DNA of 64,000 bases. Source: Streptomyces sp. V3I8 (GTDB taxonomy: Bacteria > Actinomycetota > Actinomycetes > Streptomycetales > Streptomycetaceae). Below, one piece after another: positions 26,464-34,740 of this stretch; the stretch's first letter is position 1; every line of letters begins with the position of its first letter. The DNA is taken from positions 7,440,001 to 7,504,000 of the forward strand of contig NZ_JAUSZL010000002.1 in NCBI RefSeq assembly GCF_030817535.1, written 5' to 3'. Both the position numbers and the translations under genes were made by a program. A model generated the notes under the pieces. That model ran no database searches, was not told the DNA's origin, and worked only from the letters and a program-made list of their open reading frames with translations.

Positions 26464-27378
26464 GTGAAGGTCGGCTGTATCGGACTCGGCGACATCGCGG
26501 TGAAGGCGTACCTGCCGGTGCTCGCGACCCGCCCGGACCTCGAACTGCATCTGCACACGCGGACGCCCGCGACCCTCGCGCGGATCGCCGACAGCCTGCA
26601 CGTCCCGGCCGGGCGGCGGCACACGGACCTCGCCGGGCTGCTCGCGCAGGACCTCGACGCGGCGTTCGTGCACGCGCCCACGCACGCGCACCCCGAGATC
26701 GTGACCCGACTGCTCGAAGCGGGCGTCGCCACGTACGTCGACAAGCCGATCGCGTACGAACTCGCCGACTCCGAAAGGCTGGTGCGGCTCGCGGAGGAGC
26801 GGGGCACCAGCCTGGCCGTCGGGTTCAACCGGAGGTACGCACCCGGGTACGCGCAGTGCGTCGAGCACCCGCGCGAACTGATCCTGATGCAGAAGAACCG
26901 TGTCGGCCTGCCGGAAGAGCCCCGCACGATGATCCTCGACGACTTCATCCACGTCGTGGACACCCTGCGGTTCCTGGTGCCGGGGGTGGTGGACGACGTG
27001 AGCGTGCGGGCGCGCGTCGAGGACGGGCTGCTCCACCACGTCGTGCTGCAGCTGGCCGGGGACGGATTCACGGCGCTCGGTGTGATGAACCGGCTGAGCG
27101 GCTCCGCCGAGGAGGTCCTGGAGGTGTCCGGGCAGGACACCAAGCGGCAGGTCGTCAACCTCTCCGAGATCGTCGACCACAAGGGCCAGCCGACGCTGCG
27201 GCGGCGCGGTGACTGGGTGCCGGTGGCCCGTCAGCGCGGTATCGAGCAGGTCGTGCTCGCCTTCCTCGACGCCGTGCGCGCGGGCACGGTGCTCAGCGCC
27301 CGGGACGCGCTGGCGACCCATGAGCTGTGTGAGCGCGTGGTGCGTGCGGTGACGGAACGCCCGGCCCCGGGCGCCTGA
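26464..27378 (+). CDS. Gfo/Idh/MocA-family oxidoreductase
   Basis: A 304-residue NAD(P)-dependent dehydrogenase. The N-terminal Rossmann fold starts at once with GCIGLGDIAVKAYLPVL; the family's EKP-like motif appears as VDKPIAYE; the C-terminal domain is of the Gfo/Idh/MocA kind. GTG 26464 is preceded by GAGGAGATCCCC. Members act on sugars, inositols or biliverdin-type substrates, so none is assigned. The last 86 bp overlap the convergent lnt gene, an unusually long tail-to-tail overlap. Confidence 0.85.
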   Translation: MKVGCIGLGDIAVKAYLPVLATRPDLELHLHTRTPATLARIADSLHVPAGRRHTDLAGLLAQDLDAAFVHAPTHAHPEIVTRLLEAGVATYVDKPIAYELADSERLVRLAEERGTSLAVGFNRRYAPGYAQCVEHPRELILMQKNRVGLPEEPRTMILDDFIHVVDTLRFLVPGVVDDVSVRARVEDGLLHHVVLQLAGDGFTALGVMNRLSGSAEEVLEVSGQDTKRQVVNLSEIVDHKGQPTLRRRGDWVPVARQRGIEQVVLAFLDAVRAGTVLSARDALATHELCERVVRAVTERPAPGA

Positions 27379-28900
27379 ACCGCCTGCGCCGCAGCGACCG
27401 TACGGCCTCGGCGGCGCCCAGCGCGGCCAGGACCAGCAGGGCCGCGTGGACGGGCCACGCACCGAACCGCGCGTACGGGGTGACGCCGTGCGCGAGCGGC
27501 ACGTCGTACACGGCGGACGCGCTCGCGTCGGTGCCGAGCCAGGCGCCGACGCGCTCGCCGCCCGGACCGTAGACCGCCGAGACACCGGTGAGCGTCGCGT
27601 GGACCATCGGCCGGCCCGTCTCGGCGGCCCGCAGCGCCGCGAGTGAGGCGTGCTGCCCGGGAGCCCAGCTGTTCTGGAACGAGGAGGTCGACGACTGGGC
27701 GAGCAGCACCTGGGCGCCGTCCCGCGCGAGCTGCCGGCTGATGTCGGGGAACGCCGACTCGAAGCACACCATCGGGCCCACCCGCAGTCCGCCGCCGACG
27801 TCCATCACGACCTGCTCGGTGCCGCGCATACGGTCCTCGCCCGCCGCCTTGCCCACGGAGGTGGCCCAGCCGAGGAGGGAACGGGCCGGGACGTACTCGC
27901 CGAAGGGCACGAGCCGCATCTTGTCGTAGCGGTCGCCGGTCGGACCCTGCGGACCCACGAGCACGGAACTCTTGTAGATGCCCGGCCGGTCCGAGCGGCG
28001 CGCGTCGACGTTGACCATGAGGTCGGCGTCGACCTCCCGGGACAGCGCGGCCAGCCGGTCCGCCAGGTCGGGACGGCCGGCGAGGTCGACACCGACACTG
28101 CTCTCGCCCCACACGACGAGGTCGACGTCCTGCCCGGCCAGCTCCCGGGTGAGCGCCTCCTCGCGTGCGAACCGCTTCCCGGGGGCGTCCGCACCGTCGA
28201 TCACGCCGGGCTGCACGACGGCGATCCGGGCCCGGTCGCCGTCCTCCTGCGGCCGGGGCGACCAGACCCAGACCGCCGAGGTGACCGCGGCCGTCGCGAC
28301 GAGTCCGGCGACCGCGGGCAGACGGGACGACCGCACGGCGACGAGGACGGCGACCGCCACGTTCACACCGACGAGCAGGAAGCTGAGCAGCCACACCCCG
28401 CCGACCGAGGCGAGCCGCAGCGCGGGCGCCACCTCCCACTGGCTCGACCCGAGCAGCCCCCAGGGGCCGCCCAACCCCTCCCAGGAGCGGACGAGTTCCA
28501 CCATCAGCCAGCCGGAGGGCAGGACGAACAGGGCGGCGGCCAGGCGGCCCGGCGAGGGCGCGCCGGCCAGGAACCGGCGCACCAGCAGGCCCCACGGAGC
28601 CCAGAGCGCGCCCAGCAGCGCCGCGATCAGGACGGTGAAGACATGCAGGCTCGGCAGCAGCCAGTGGTGCACGGCCAGCATGAAACCGAGCCCGCCGAGC
28701 CAGCCGTCGCAGGCCGCCCGCCGCCCCGTCGGAGCCGAACGCACGAGCAGGATCCACGGCACCAGCGCCACATACGCGAACCACCACAGGGACGGCGCGG
28801 GGAAGATCGGCATCGGCAGCGCGCCGGCGAGTACCGCCGCCGCGCCGCGCCACCACGCGGAGTCGAGACGCCGGCGCAGGTCAGTGGCGGACAGGTTCAT
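27293..28900 (-). CDS. lnt: Apolipoprotein N-acyltransferase
   Basis: A 535-residue membrane enzyme with about seven N-terminal membrane helices followed by a nitrilase-like domain. The catalytic Glu (VVWGESSVG), Lys (YDKMRLVPFGEYVP) and Cys (GPMVCFESAFP) are all present. It transfers an acyl chain to the amino group of the lipidated Cys in lipoproteins. Streptomyces often has two lnt genes; this could be either. The C-terminus is longer than usual and low in complexity, and this tail lies in the overlap with the Gfo/Idh/MocA gene. ATG 28900 follows CTGGAGGCGCTGG. Confidence 0.92.
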   Translation of the reverse strand: MNLSATDLRRRLDSAWWRGAAAVLAGALPMPIFPAPSLWWFAYVALVPWILLVRSAPTGRRAACDGWLGGLGFMLAVHHWLLPSLHVFTVLIAALLGALWAPWGLLVRRFLAGAPSPGRLAAALFVLPSGWLMVELVRSWEGLGGPWGLLGSSQWEVAPALRLASVGGVWLLSFLLVGVNVAVAVLVAVRSSRLPAVAGLVATAAVTSAVWVWSPRPQEDGDRARIAVVQPGVIDGADAPGKRFAREEALTRELAGQDVDLVVWGESSVGVDLAGRPDLADRLAALSREVDADLMVNVDARRSDRPGIYKSSVLVGPQGPTGDRYDKMRLVPFGEYVPARSLLGWATSVGKAAGEDRMRGTEQVVMDVGGGLRVGPMVCFESAFPDISRQLARDGAQVLLAQSSTSSFQNSWAPGQHASLAALRAAETGRPMVHATLTGVSAVYGPGGERVGAWLGTDASASAVYDVPLAHGVTPYARFGAWPVHAALLVLAALGAAEAVRSLRRRRFRRPGPGVPSPHAPRAHTAHGSPARPGR

Positions 28901-29040
28901 CCAGCGCCTCCAGTGGCCCCTCTACGCAGGGTGCGTGCCCCGCATGACGCGAGTGATTCCAGTGTGTCCCCTGGACGGACGCTGAAACGATCTACATACC
29001 GGAGCGTCGCCCGGCCGGCCGAGTGGGCGGCCGGCCCGGC

Positions 29041-29544
29041 TCAGGTGACGGCCGGCTCCGCGCGCCGCTGCGGGGCCCGGCGCCACTTCTCGTGCACGAC
29101 CACCGCCCGCAGCCGCCAGCCGTCGCCCGTACGCAGCAGTTCGAAGTCGTACCGGCCGCCGCACACGAAGTCGGGCTCGGCGGAACCTCCGCCGTGTCCC
29201 GCGAGGCGCATCGGGTTGACGTAGTCGGCCTGGACCCGGGCCGTGTCACCGGTGTCCTGCTCCAGCAGGCCGAAGCGCACCCGCCGGTTGACGATCAGGT
29301 GCTGCCGCATCGGGAACAGCGTCATCGTCCGGGACAGCCATCCGGCGATCTGGCCCGCGTCCCCTTCGATACCGCCCGCGGACCGGTAGTCCGCCCGCCC
29401 GTCCGGTGTGAACAGCTGCCGGTAGGCCCCCCAGTCGCCGTCGTCGACCGCCACCGCGTACTCGGTGACCACCTCGTCGACGGCCAGCCGGGCCATCACC
29501 GTCGCCAGTTCCACGCGCTGCGTCATCGGCTCAGTGTTGGCCAC
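29041..29544 (-). CDS. NTF2/SnoaL-like protein
   Basis: A 167-residue cone-shaped NTF2-like protein of the SnoaL_4 type: DEVVTEYAVAVDDGDWGAYR opens the fold and ends with WRLRAVVVHEKWRR. The start is GTG 29544 or ATG 29526. Members include ring-hydroxylating dioxygenase small subunits and dehydratases. A catalytic His/Asp pair is possible (DDGDW), but no reaction is assigned. It is downstream of the TetR gene, in the same direction with a 69-bp gap. Confidence 0.75.
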   Translation of the reverse strand: MANTEPMTQRVELATVMARLAVDEVVTEYAVAVDDGDWGAYRQLFTPDGRADYRSAGGIEGDAGQIAGWLSRTMTLFPMRQHLIVNRRVRFGLLEQDTGDTARVQADYVNPMRLAGHGGGSAEPDFVCGGRYDFELLRTGDGWRLRAVVVHEKWRRAPQRRAEPAVT

Positions 29545-29613
29545 GGGGAGGACCGCGCCAAGGGGGCGTGCGGGACAATCACCTGCCGGGTCGCCGGCGG
29601 TTCCGTACCCGGG

Positions 29614-30312
29614 TCACCGCCGGGCGCCCAGGACCCGCGCGGTGAACGCGGCCAGGTCCGCCCGCAGCCGGTCGCGCGGTGTGCCGCGGCGTTCGGACAG
29701 GTGGTCGGACGGGTGGTCGGGCGCGTGATCGGACGCATGGCCGACCGGGTGGTCGGGCGCATGGCCGATCAGGTGGTCGACGAGGTCCGCGCGGACCGCG
29801 GCGAGCAGTGCGTGCGCGGCGAAGTCACCGCCGGTGAAGCCGGGGAGCTCCTCCAGGACGTCCCGGAGCGTGCCGTGCCACCAGTCGTAGTGCCCCGCGC
29901 CGTAAGGGCTGCCCGTCCCCGCCTCCTCCAGCGCCAGGGAGAGGTGCCGGTGGTCGAGCTTGAAGCACAGGAGGGCGTCCAGCAGGGCCGGGGCGCGCTC
30001 GGCCGGCGGGGTGCCGGGGCCCAGGGGGCGCGGGCCCTCGGTCACGGCCCGGCGGACCGGTTCCAGCCGGGTCTCGAAGAGTGCCCGGATCAGACCGGTG
30101 CGGTCCCCGAAGCCGCGGAAGAGGGTCCCCTTGCCGACGCCCGCCTCGGCCGCGATGTCGGCCATGGTCACGTGCTCGGGCCTGTCGCTGCGGGCGAAGA
30201 GCCGGTCGGCCGCGGCGAGTACGGCCTCCTGGTTGCGTACGGCGTCCGCGCGGGGCCTGCGCTCGGGCGCGGGGCTCTCGGGCGCGGGGCTGTCAGGCGC
30301 GTTCTCGGGCAC
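29614..30312 (-). CDS. TetR-family repressor with His/Asp-rich insert
   Basis: A 232-residue TetR regulator with helix-turn-helix TMADIAAEAGVGKGTLFRGF near residues 49-68. The C-terminal ligand domain contains an unusual run of GH/DH pairs (from DHLIGHAPDH to DHPSDHL, near 29690-29775), with seven histidines in about 25 residues. Its coding DNA is repetitive, so the insert probably arose by tandem duplication. GTG 30312 follows GGAGGGAAGCCC. Two CGGACC-N3-GGTCCG operators lie between it and the divergent operon at 30464. It probably represses that operon and itself. Confidence 0.85.
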   Translation of the reverse strand: MPENAPDSPAPESPAPERRPRADAVRNQEAVLAAADRLFARSDRPEHVTMADIAAEAGVGKGTLFRGFGDRTGLIRALFETRLEPVRRAVTEGPRPLGPGTPPAERAPALLDALLCFKLDHRHLSLALEEAGTGSPYGAGHYDWWHGTLRDVLEELPGFTGGDFAAHALLAAVRADLVDHLIGHAPDHPVGHASDHAPDHPSDHLSERRGTPRDRLRADLAAFTARVLGARR

Positions 30313-30390
30313 GGGCTTCCCTCCGGCGTTCCGCGGGTTCCGTGCGCCGCTCGTGCTGCTCGTGCCGCTCGTGCTGCGCGGGTTGCGTAA

Positions 30391-30407
30391 ACGGACCCGC
30401 GGTCCGT
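30391..30407. promoter_or_regulatory. TetR operator 1
   Basis: ACGGACC-CGC-GGTCCGT is a perfect 17-bp interrupted palindrome, located between the TetR gene and the operon at 30464. Its centre is 31 bp (about three helical turns) from operator 2. Confidence 0.6.
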
Positions 30408-30421
30408 ATGGTCGATATCAA

Positions 30422-30438
30422 GCGGACCGTTGGTCCGT
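30422..30438. promoter_or_regulatory. TetR operator 2
   Basis: GCGGACC-GTT-GGTCCGT shares the CGGACC-N3-GGTCCG core with operator 1. It lies 26 bp before the ATG at 30464 and probably overlaps the promoter. Confidence 0.6.
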
Positions 30439-30463
30439 ATCTTATCCGGGAGGGTCCACGACC

Positions 30464-30922
30464 ATGACCACCACCACGGCCACACCCATGACCACGGACG
30501 AGCGACCGGCGGAGCTGTTCCGGCGCGGCCTGCGGCTCCTGCTCGACAAGGACATCGATGCCTGGGTCGGCCTGTGGCACGAACGCGGTGTCCTGGAGTT
30601 CCCCTTCGCGCCCGAGGGGTGGCCGGGGCGGCTGGAGGGCAAGGCCGCGGTCGCCGCGTACATGCGGCACTATCCCGACCACATCGACCTGCACGACTTC
30701 CCCGACTCCGACCTGACGATCCATGAGACCGGCGACTCCGGGACGATCGTGGTGGAGATGCGCGGCGTGGGACGTCTGGTGCGGACGGGGGCGCCGTTCG
30801 ACATGACCTACATCGCCGTGGTGACCGTGGCCGACGGGCTCGTCACGCACTACCGCGACTACTGGAACCCGCTGGCCGTCTCCCAGGACGGCGCGGCCGA
30901 CTTCACGCGGAGCGACCGATGA
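30464..30922 (+). CDS. SnoaL-like/NTF2 protein
   Basis: A 152-residue NTF2-fold protein: LFRRGLRLLLDKDIDAWVGL, then EFPFAPEGWPGRLEGKAAVA, a layout typical of SnoaL-like polyketide cyclase/isomerase relatives. ATG 30464 follows GGGAGGGTCCACGACC. It is the first gene of a two-gene operon controlled by the divergent TetR. Its ATGA overlap with the next gene implies coupled translation. Such proteins often bind or isomerise small hydrophobic substrates; none is shown. Confidence 0.78.
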   Translation: MTTTTATPMTTDERPAELFRRGLRLLLDKDIDAWVGLWHERGVLEFPFAPEGWPGRLEGKAAVAAYMRHYPDHIDLHDFPDSDLTIHETGDSGTIVVEMRGVGRLVRTGAPFDMTYIAVVTVADGLVTHYRDYWNPLAVSQDGAADFTRSDR

Positions 30923-31785
30923 CCGCCGCCTCCCGCACCGCCCTCGTCCTCGGAGCCACCGGCACCATCGGCAGCCGTGTGGCCTCCCGTCTCGCCGCCC
31001 AGGGGTACCGGGTCAGGGCCGCCAGCCGGCGAGCCGACCGCGTCGGCCCCGTCGGCAGGACGGAGGCCGTCCGCTTCGACTGGTACGACCCGGCGACGTA
31101 CGAGGAGGCGCTGGACGGCGCCGACCGCGTCCACCTCGTGGCACCCACGGACTCCGCGACGCCGGCCGACGTCATGCTGCCCTTCCTGGCGCGGGCCCGT
31201 GCGTCCGGAGTGCGCCGGGCCGTACTGCTCAGTTCCTCGGCGATCCCGGCCGGAGGGCCCGCGGTCGGTCAGGTGCACCAGGCGCTGCCCGGCCTGTTCG
31301 ACGAGTGGGCGGTGCTGCGGCCGTCCTGGTTCATGCAGAACTTCACCGGTGACCACCTGCACGCCCGGAGCATCCGGGAAGAGGGCGTGATCCGCACCGC
31401 GGCGGGGGAGGGGCGGGTGGCCTTCGTCGACGCCGACGACATCGCGGCCGTCGCCGTGCACGCGCTGACCGCCACCCGGGCTCCCGGCACCGACCTCGTC
31501 ATCACCGGCCCCGAGGCGCTGAGCCACACCGATGTCGCGAACGTCCTCACCGAGGTCACGGGACGCACGGTCGTCCATCGGCCGCTGGCCTACGAGGAGA
31601 TGCGGGACCATCTGGCCGCTTCGATGCCGATCGAGTACGCCGCGATGCTCGCCGGCCTGGACCGCGCGAACGCGGGAGGGGCGGAGGACCGCACCACGGA
31701 CACGGTCCTGCGTCTCACGGGCCGTCAGCCGCGCGGCTTCCGCGACCATGTGACCCGGGCGGTGAAATCGGCGCGGGTGGGGTGA
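30919..31785 (+). CDS. NAD(P)-binding NmrA-like oxidoreductase
   Basis: A 288-residue atypical SDR: LVLGATGTIGSRVASRLAAQ is the dinucleotide motif, LSSSAI holds the position of the catalytic Ser region, but the YxxxK pair of classical SDRs is absent, as in NmrA/QOR2-type proteins. It overlaps the preceding gene by ATGA. With the NTF2-like protein and TetR it forms a compact inducible unit, likely for a reactive or quinone-like compound (inference from family). Confidence 0.8.
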   Translation: MTAASRTALVLGATGTIGSRVASRLAAQGYRVRAASRRADRVGPVGRTEAVRFDWYDPATYEEALDGADRVHLVAPTDSATPADVMLPFLARARASGVRRAVLLSSSAIPAGGPAVGQVHQALPGLFDEWAVLRPSWFMQNFTGDHLHARSIREEGVIRTAAGEGRVAFVDADDIAAVAVHALTATRAPGTDLVITGPEALSHTDVANVLTEVTGRTVVHRPLAYEEMRDHLAASMPIEYAAMLAGLDRANAGGAEDRTTDTVLRLTGRQPRGFRDHVTRAVKSARVG

Positions 31786-31913
31786 CGGTGCCCGTGATGC
31801 CCTTCATGCCTGTCAGGGGAATTGCGGGCTCGGCCCCGGCCGGCCCGTTCCGCCGGTCCGGGCTCCGCCGGTCCGTTCCGCTGGTCCGGCTCAGCGGTTC
31901 GGCGCCCCGGGGT

Positions 31914-32099
31914 TCACGCCGCTTCGACGATCTCGTCGCGGACCGCCGCGGCCCACTCCACGACCAGCAGTTCGTACTCGGCGCGCTCCTGGGCCGAGAG
32001 GGAACCGCCCGCGCGGATCCATAACGCTCGGATCTGCTCATTCAGTACGGCCGCGGACCGCACGGAACCAGGGGTCGGAGAGTTGGGGGACATGTGCAT
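31914..32099 (-). CDS. Small conserved hypothetical protein
   Basis: A 61-residue protein, helical: SAAVLNEQIRALWIRAGG then SAQERAEYELLVVEWAAAVR. Composition is that of a real gene: hydrophobic heptads and little repetition. The start could be ATG 32099 or the ATG two codons later. It resembles small Streptomyces hypotheticals; function unknown. Confidence 0.6.
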   Translation of the reverse strand: MHMSPNSPTPGSVRSAAVLNEQIRALWIRAGGSLSAQERAEYELLVVEWAAAVRDEIVEAA

Positions 32100-32302
32100 C
32101 AGCGTAAGGCCACGGACTGACGGTGCGCTACCGGATGACTACCTGTGCCGTATGCGGTTGGTCACGCCATAAACCTCTACGGGCCGATGAGTTGAGATTC
32201 GTGTGCGGCGGGCCGGGTGAGCCGGATCCGGGCGCCCTGTTTTTATTCAGGTGCCCGCGAGAGCCGTACCCGCTACCGTCGTGCACGTCCGGGTGCGAAG
32301 GC

Positions 32303-32357
32303 GGCGGATACTTCTCCTTCCAAGAGGGAAACGCGGGTTCGAATCCCGTCGCCGGCG
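32303..32357 (+). tRNA. 3' part of tRNA-Gly(TCC), attachment-site scar
   Basis: The anticodon arm (TTCTC-CTTCCAA-GAGGG, anticodon TCC at 32319-32321), a short variable loop and a complete T-arm (GCGGG-TTCGAAT-CCCGT) are followed by the acceptor 3' strand CGCCGGC. The matching 5' acceptor strand (GCCGGCG) and a D-arm are not found upstream, so only the 3' half is present. Integrative elements recombine at exactly such 3' halves, so this is probably an att scar or a disrupted tRNA gene. Not expected to be functional. Confidence 0.5.
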
Positions 32358-32523
32358 CGAGTCGGTGTCGTCCAGCGGCCCAGGACACTTGTGTCGCCGC
32401 CGCCGAGTCCGATCTCCGGACACCGAGCACGGAGCCGCCCGCCACGGGGGAAATTCAGGCGGGCGGCTTCGTCATGTCCGGAGTCTCCGGGAGGCCGGAC
32501 GGCGGTGCGTGTGCGCCGGGGCG

Positions 32524-32664
32524 TCAGCCCGCCGACTCCGCCGCGTGCGGGCTCAGCGCGCCCATGCCGACCAGCACGATGATCAGGATGCCGAGCGCGA
32601 TGCGGTAGTAGACGAACGGCATGAAGCTCTTGGTCGTGATGAACTTCATGAACGAACTTATGAC
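32524..32664 (-). pseudogene. uppP: 3' end of undecaprenyl-diphosphatase gene (uppP), truncated
   Basis: SSFMKFITTKSFMPFVYYRI and a final hydrophobic helix (ALGILIIVLVGMGAL) are the C-terminus of UppP/BacA. Only about 46 of the usual 270-290 residues remain. Upstream (beyond 32664) the sequence turns abruptly into non-homologous DNA that leads to an integrase remnant. The active-site motifs are gone. The gene was cut by an insertion or rearrangement. Confidence 0.7.
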
Positions 32665-32745
32665 GACTTTGATCGAGCGGACTTGGCCTGCTGTTTTCCA
32701 CCACTTTTCAAGATTGAATGCGAGCGCGGTGGGAGATGGCACCTT

Positions 32746-33090
32746 TCAGTGCTCTCCCTCGCCGGCCACGAAGCGCAGCCACCTGGTTTGCAGCGAACCT
32801 GCAATCTCCTGCTCCATGGCCAGAGCAACGTGCGAGTAGAGACCTTCCACGCCGGCGACCTCGTGGCCCACGCGGGTCTCCACGGCGATGCGACTGTGTC
32901 GATCTTCGTCCAGCAACTCCTTGCCGCCGTGACGAAGCAGGTACAGCTGCTGCCCGGCGTACGCGGTCGCAGGGACCTCCGGAAGGGGACGGCGGGAGGT
33001 GACCAGCTGGGGCTGGTTCAGGCGAACCCTCCTGAACTCCTCGGAGGCCGCTGGACCACGCGAGACCGGCTGCCGGTAGGAGTGGCTGAA
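32746..33090 (-). pseudogene. C-terminal part of a tyrosine recombinase
   Basis: Read on the minus strand, the frame gives YLLRHGGKELLDEDRHSRIA, then TRVGHEVAGVEGLYSHVALA with the catalytic-type His (GHEV) and the active Tyr (LYSHV), and ends with MEQEIAGSLQTRWLRF and TGA 32748-32746. This is the end of a phage-type integrase domain. The N-terminus is missing. It adjoins the truncated uppP and lies close to the tRNA scar. Confidence 0.6.
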
Positions 33091-33141
33091 GTTTGCGTTG
33101 GTCAGCGGCCCTGCCCGTGCCGAGAACTCCGTCCGTGCAGT

Positions 33142-34180
33142 TCAGACCGTATGTCGGTACTCGTGGAGGGTGCCGCCGAGGTGGTCACGTCGGCGTATGT
33201 CGAGGTGGGTGAGCTGCTCCGAATCGGTGATCGGTGGGGGCAAGGCGTGCAGTGGTCGGACGCCTGCGATGCCTTGGTGGGGCCGGTGGGAGTTGTCGTG
33301 CTGCTCGAACTCGCGCAGGGTATGGAGCAGATGGTGCGTTCATGCGCGGCATCCGGATCCCGCTGAGTACGACCTCGATCCCCGCATCCTCAAGGACGGT
33401 GTCGAACATGCAGGGGACTTCCCGTCGCGGTCGCGGCTCATGAACCGGGCCCGGCAGCCGGCATCCTCGAGATCCATGACGAGGTTCCTGGCGGCCTGTG
33501 CCACTCAGGAGGCGGTCGGGTGCGCCGTCGCGCACAGGACCCGGATGCGCCGACCGGCGTGCCCGATCACCGCGAACACGTACAGCCGCGCCCCGGACAG
33601 GGTGACCGCTTCGAAGAAGTCACACGCCGGCAGGGCATGAGCCTGGGAGCGCAGGAAGCGGGCTCAGGTCGTTACGGCGCGTTCGGGTGCCGGGTGGATC
33701 CCGGCAGCCTTCAGGATCTACCACACGGTGGAGGCGGCCATCCGCACGCCCAGGACGAGCAGCTCACCGTGGATGGGCCGATATCCCCACCTGGGATTCT
33801 CCCTCGCCAAGCGCAGGATGAGAGCGCGGATCGAGCGCACCGTGTGTGGCCGTGGCGAACGTTTCGGACGGGAACGGGGCCGTATGGCGGCGCGCGAGAA
33901 GATCACGATGCCAGCGCATCACCGTGTCCGGCCGCACCAGCAGCCGCAGCCCGCGCAGCACCTCCGTCGGCAACCGGCGCAGCAGTGCTGCCAGGAACGC
34001 GCGATCGCCCGGGGCGAACCGCACTCTCCGGCCGTCGAGTTGGCGCTCCAGTACCCCGATCTGATGGCGAAGAGTGAGAGTCTCGGTGTCCTTGCCCGCG
34101 CGCCGCACCCACACTTGCGCCGACCAGCCGTGTCGGCGCAGCAGATCCACACGCCCTGGACGTTGTGGCTGAGAAGTCAT
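33142..34180 (-). pseudogene. rve-type (IS3/IS481-like) transposase, broken
   Basis: A nearly full-length transposase lies across several frames: an N-terminal part starting at 34180 (LTLRHQIGVLERQLDGRRVR), a helix-turn-helix region (LARENPRWGYRPIHGELLVL), a DDE integrase core (DFFEAVTLSGARLYVFAVIG, then FMSRDRDGKFP), and an end (RRRDHLGGTLHEYRH, TGA 33144-33142). Several frameshifts and stops, for example near 33718 and 33420, disable it. No terminal repeats were identified. Confidence 0.65.
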
Positions 34181-34181
34181 C

Positions 34182-34605
34182 TCATTTGGTGAGTCGGTGG
34201 TAGCAGATGAGGGTGCGGGCGATGCTGGTGAAGCCGAGGAAATGGTTGGCCTTGCGTTCGTAGCGTCGGTGGAGGCGGCGGCAGCCGGCGAGCCAGGCCA
34301 TGGTGCGTTCCACGGTCCAGCGGTGGCGACCCAGCCGTTGCGAGGACTCGACTCCCTTGCGGGCGATGCGGTGGGTGATGCCGCGTTCGCGTAACCATCG
34401 CCGCAGCTGGGCGTAGTCGTAGCCCTTGTCGACGAGGACTTTGCGGACCGCCCCGCCTGCGTTCTCGGCGACCTGGTGCAGCAGTATGGCGCCAGCGGCG
34501 TTGTCGTGGGTGTGCGCGGAGAGGACGACGACTGCGACGACCAGGCCGAGGACGTCCACGGCCAGTCCGCGTTTGCGGCCGGGCGCACATGCGAGCCGGG
34601 CCGAG
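34182..34605 (-). pseudogene. IS5-family transposase, C-terminal part
   Basis: The frame contains VLSAHTHDNAAGAILLHQ, then KVLVDKGYDYAQLRRWL (second Asp of the DDE triad) and RWTVERTMAWLAGCRRLHRR (Glu of the triad), ending at LICYHRLTK. The N-terminal third is missing. It abuts the other transposase remnant with one base between them, so one element inserted into or beside the other. Confidence 0.65.
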
Positions 34606-34740
34606 GACGCCGATAAACTCCAGAGACTTGGAACGGCCGTGGGGGGCCGGTGTCCGACCACAGATCGCGGCCGTCACCGGATCCGCACGTGTCGCTCTGC
34701 CGCACGACTGCGTTCGAGCTCGTTGGTGAAAGGAAACATC

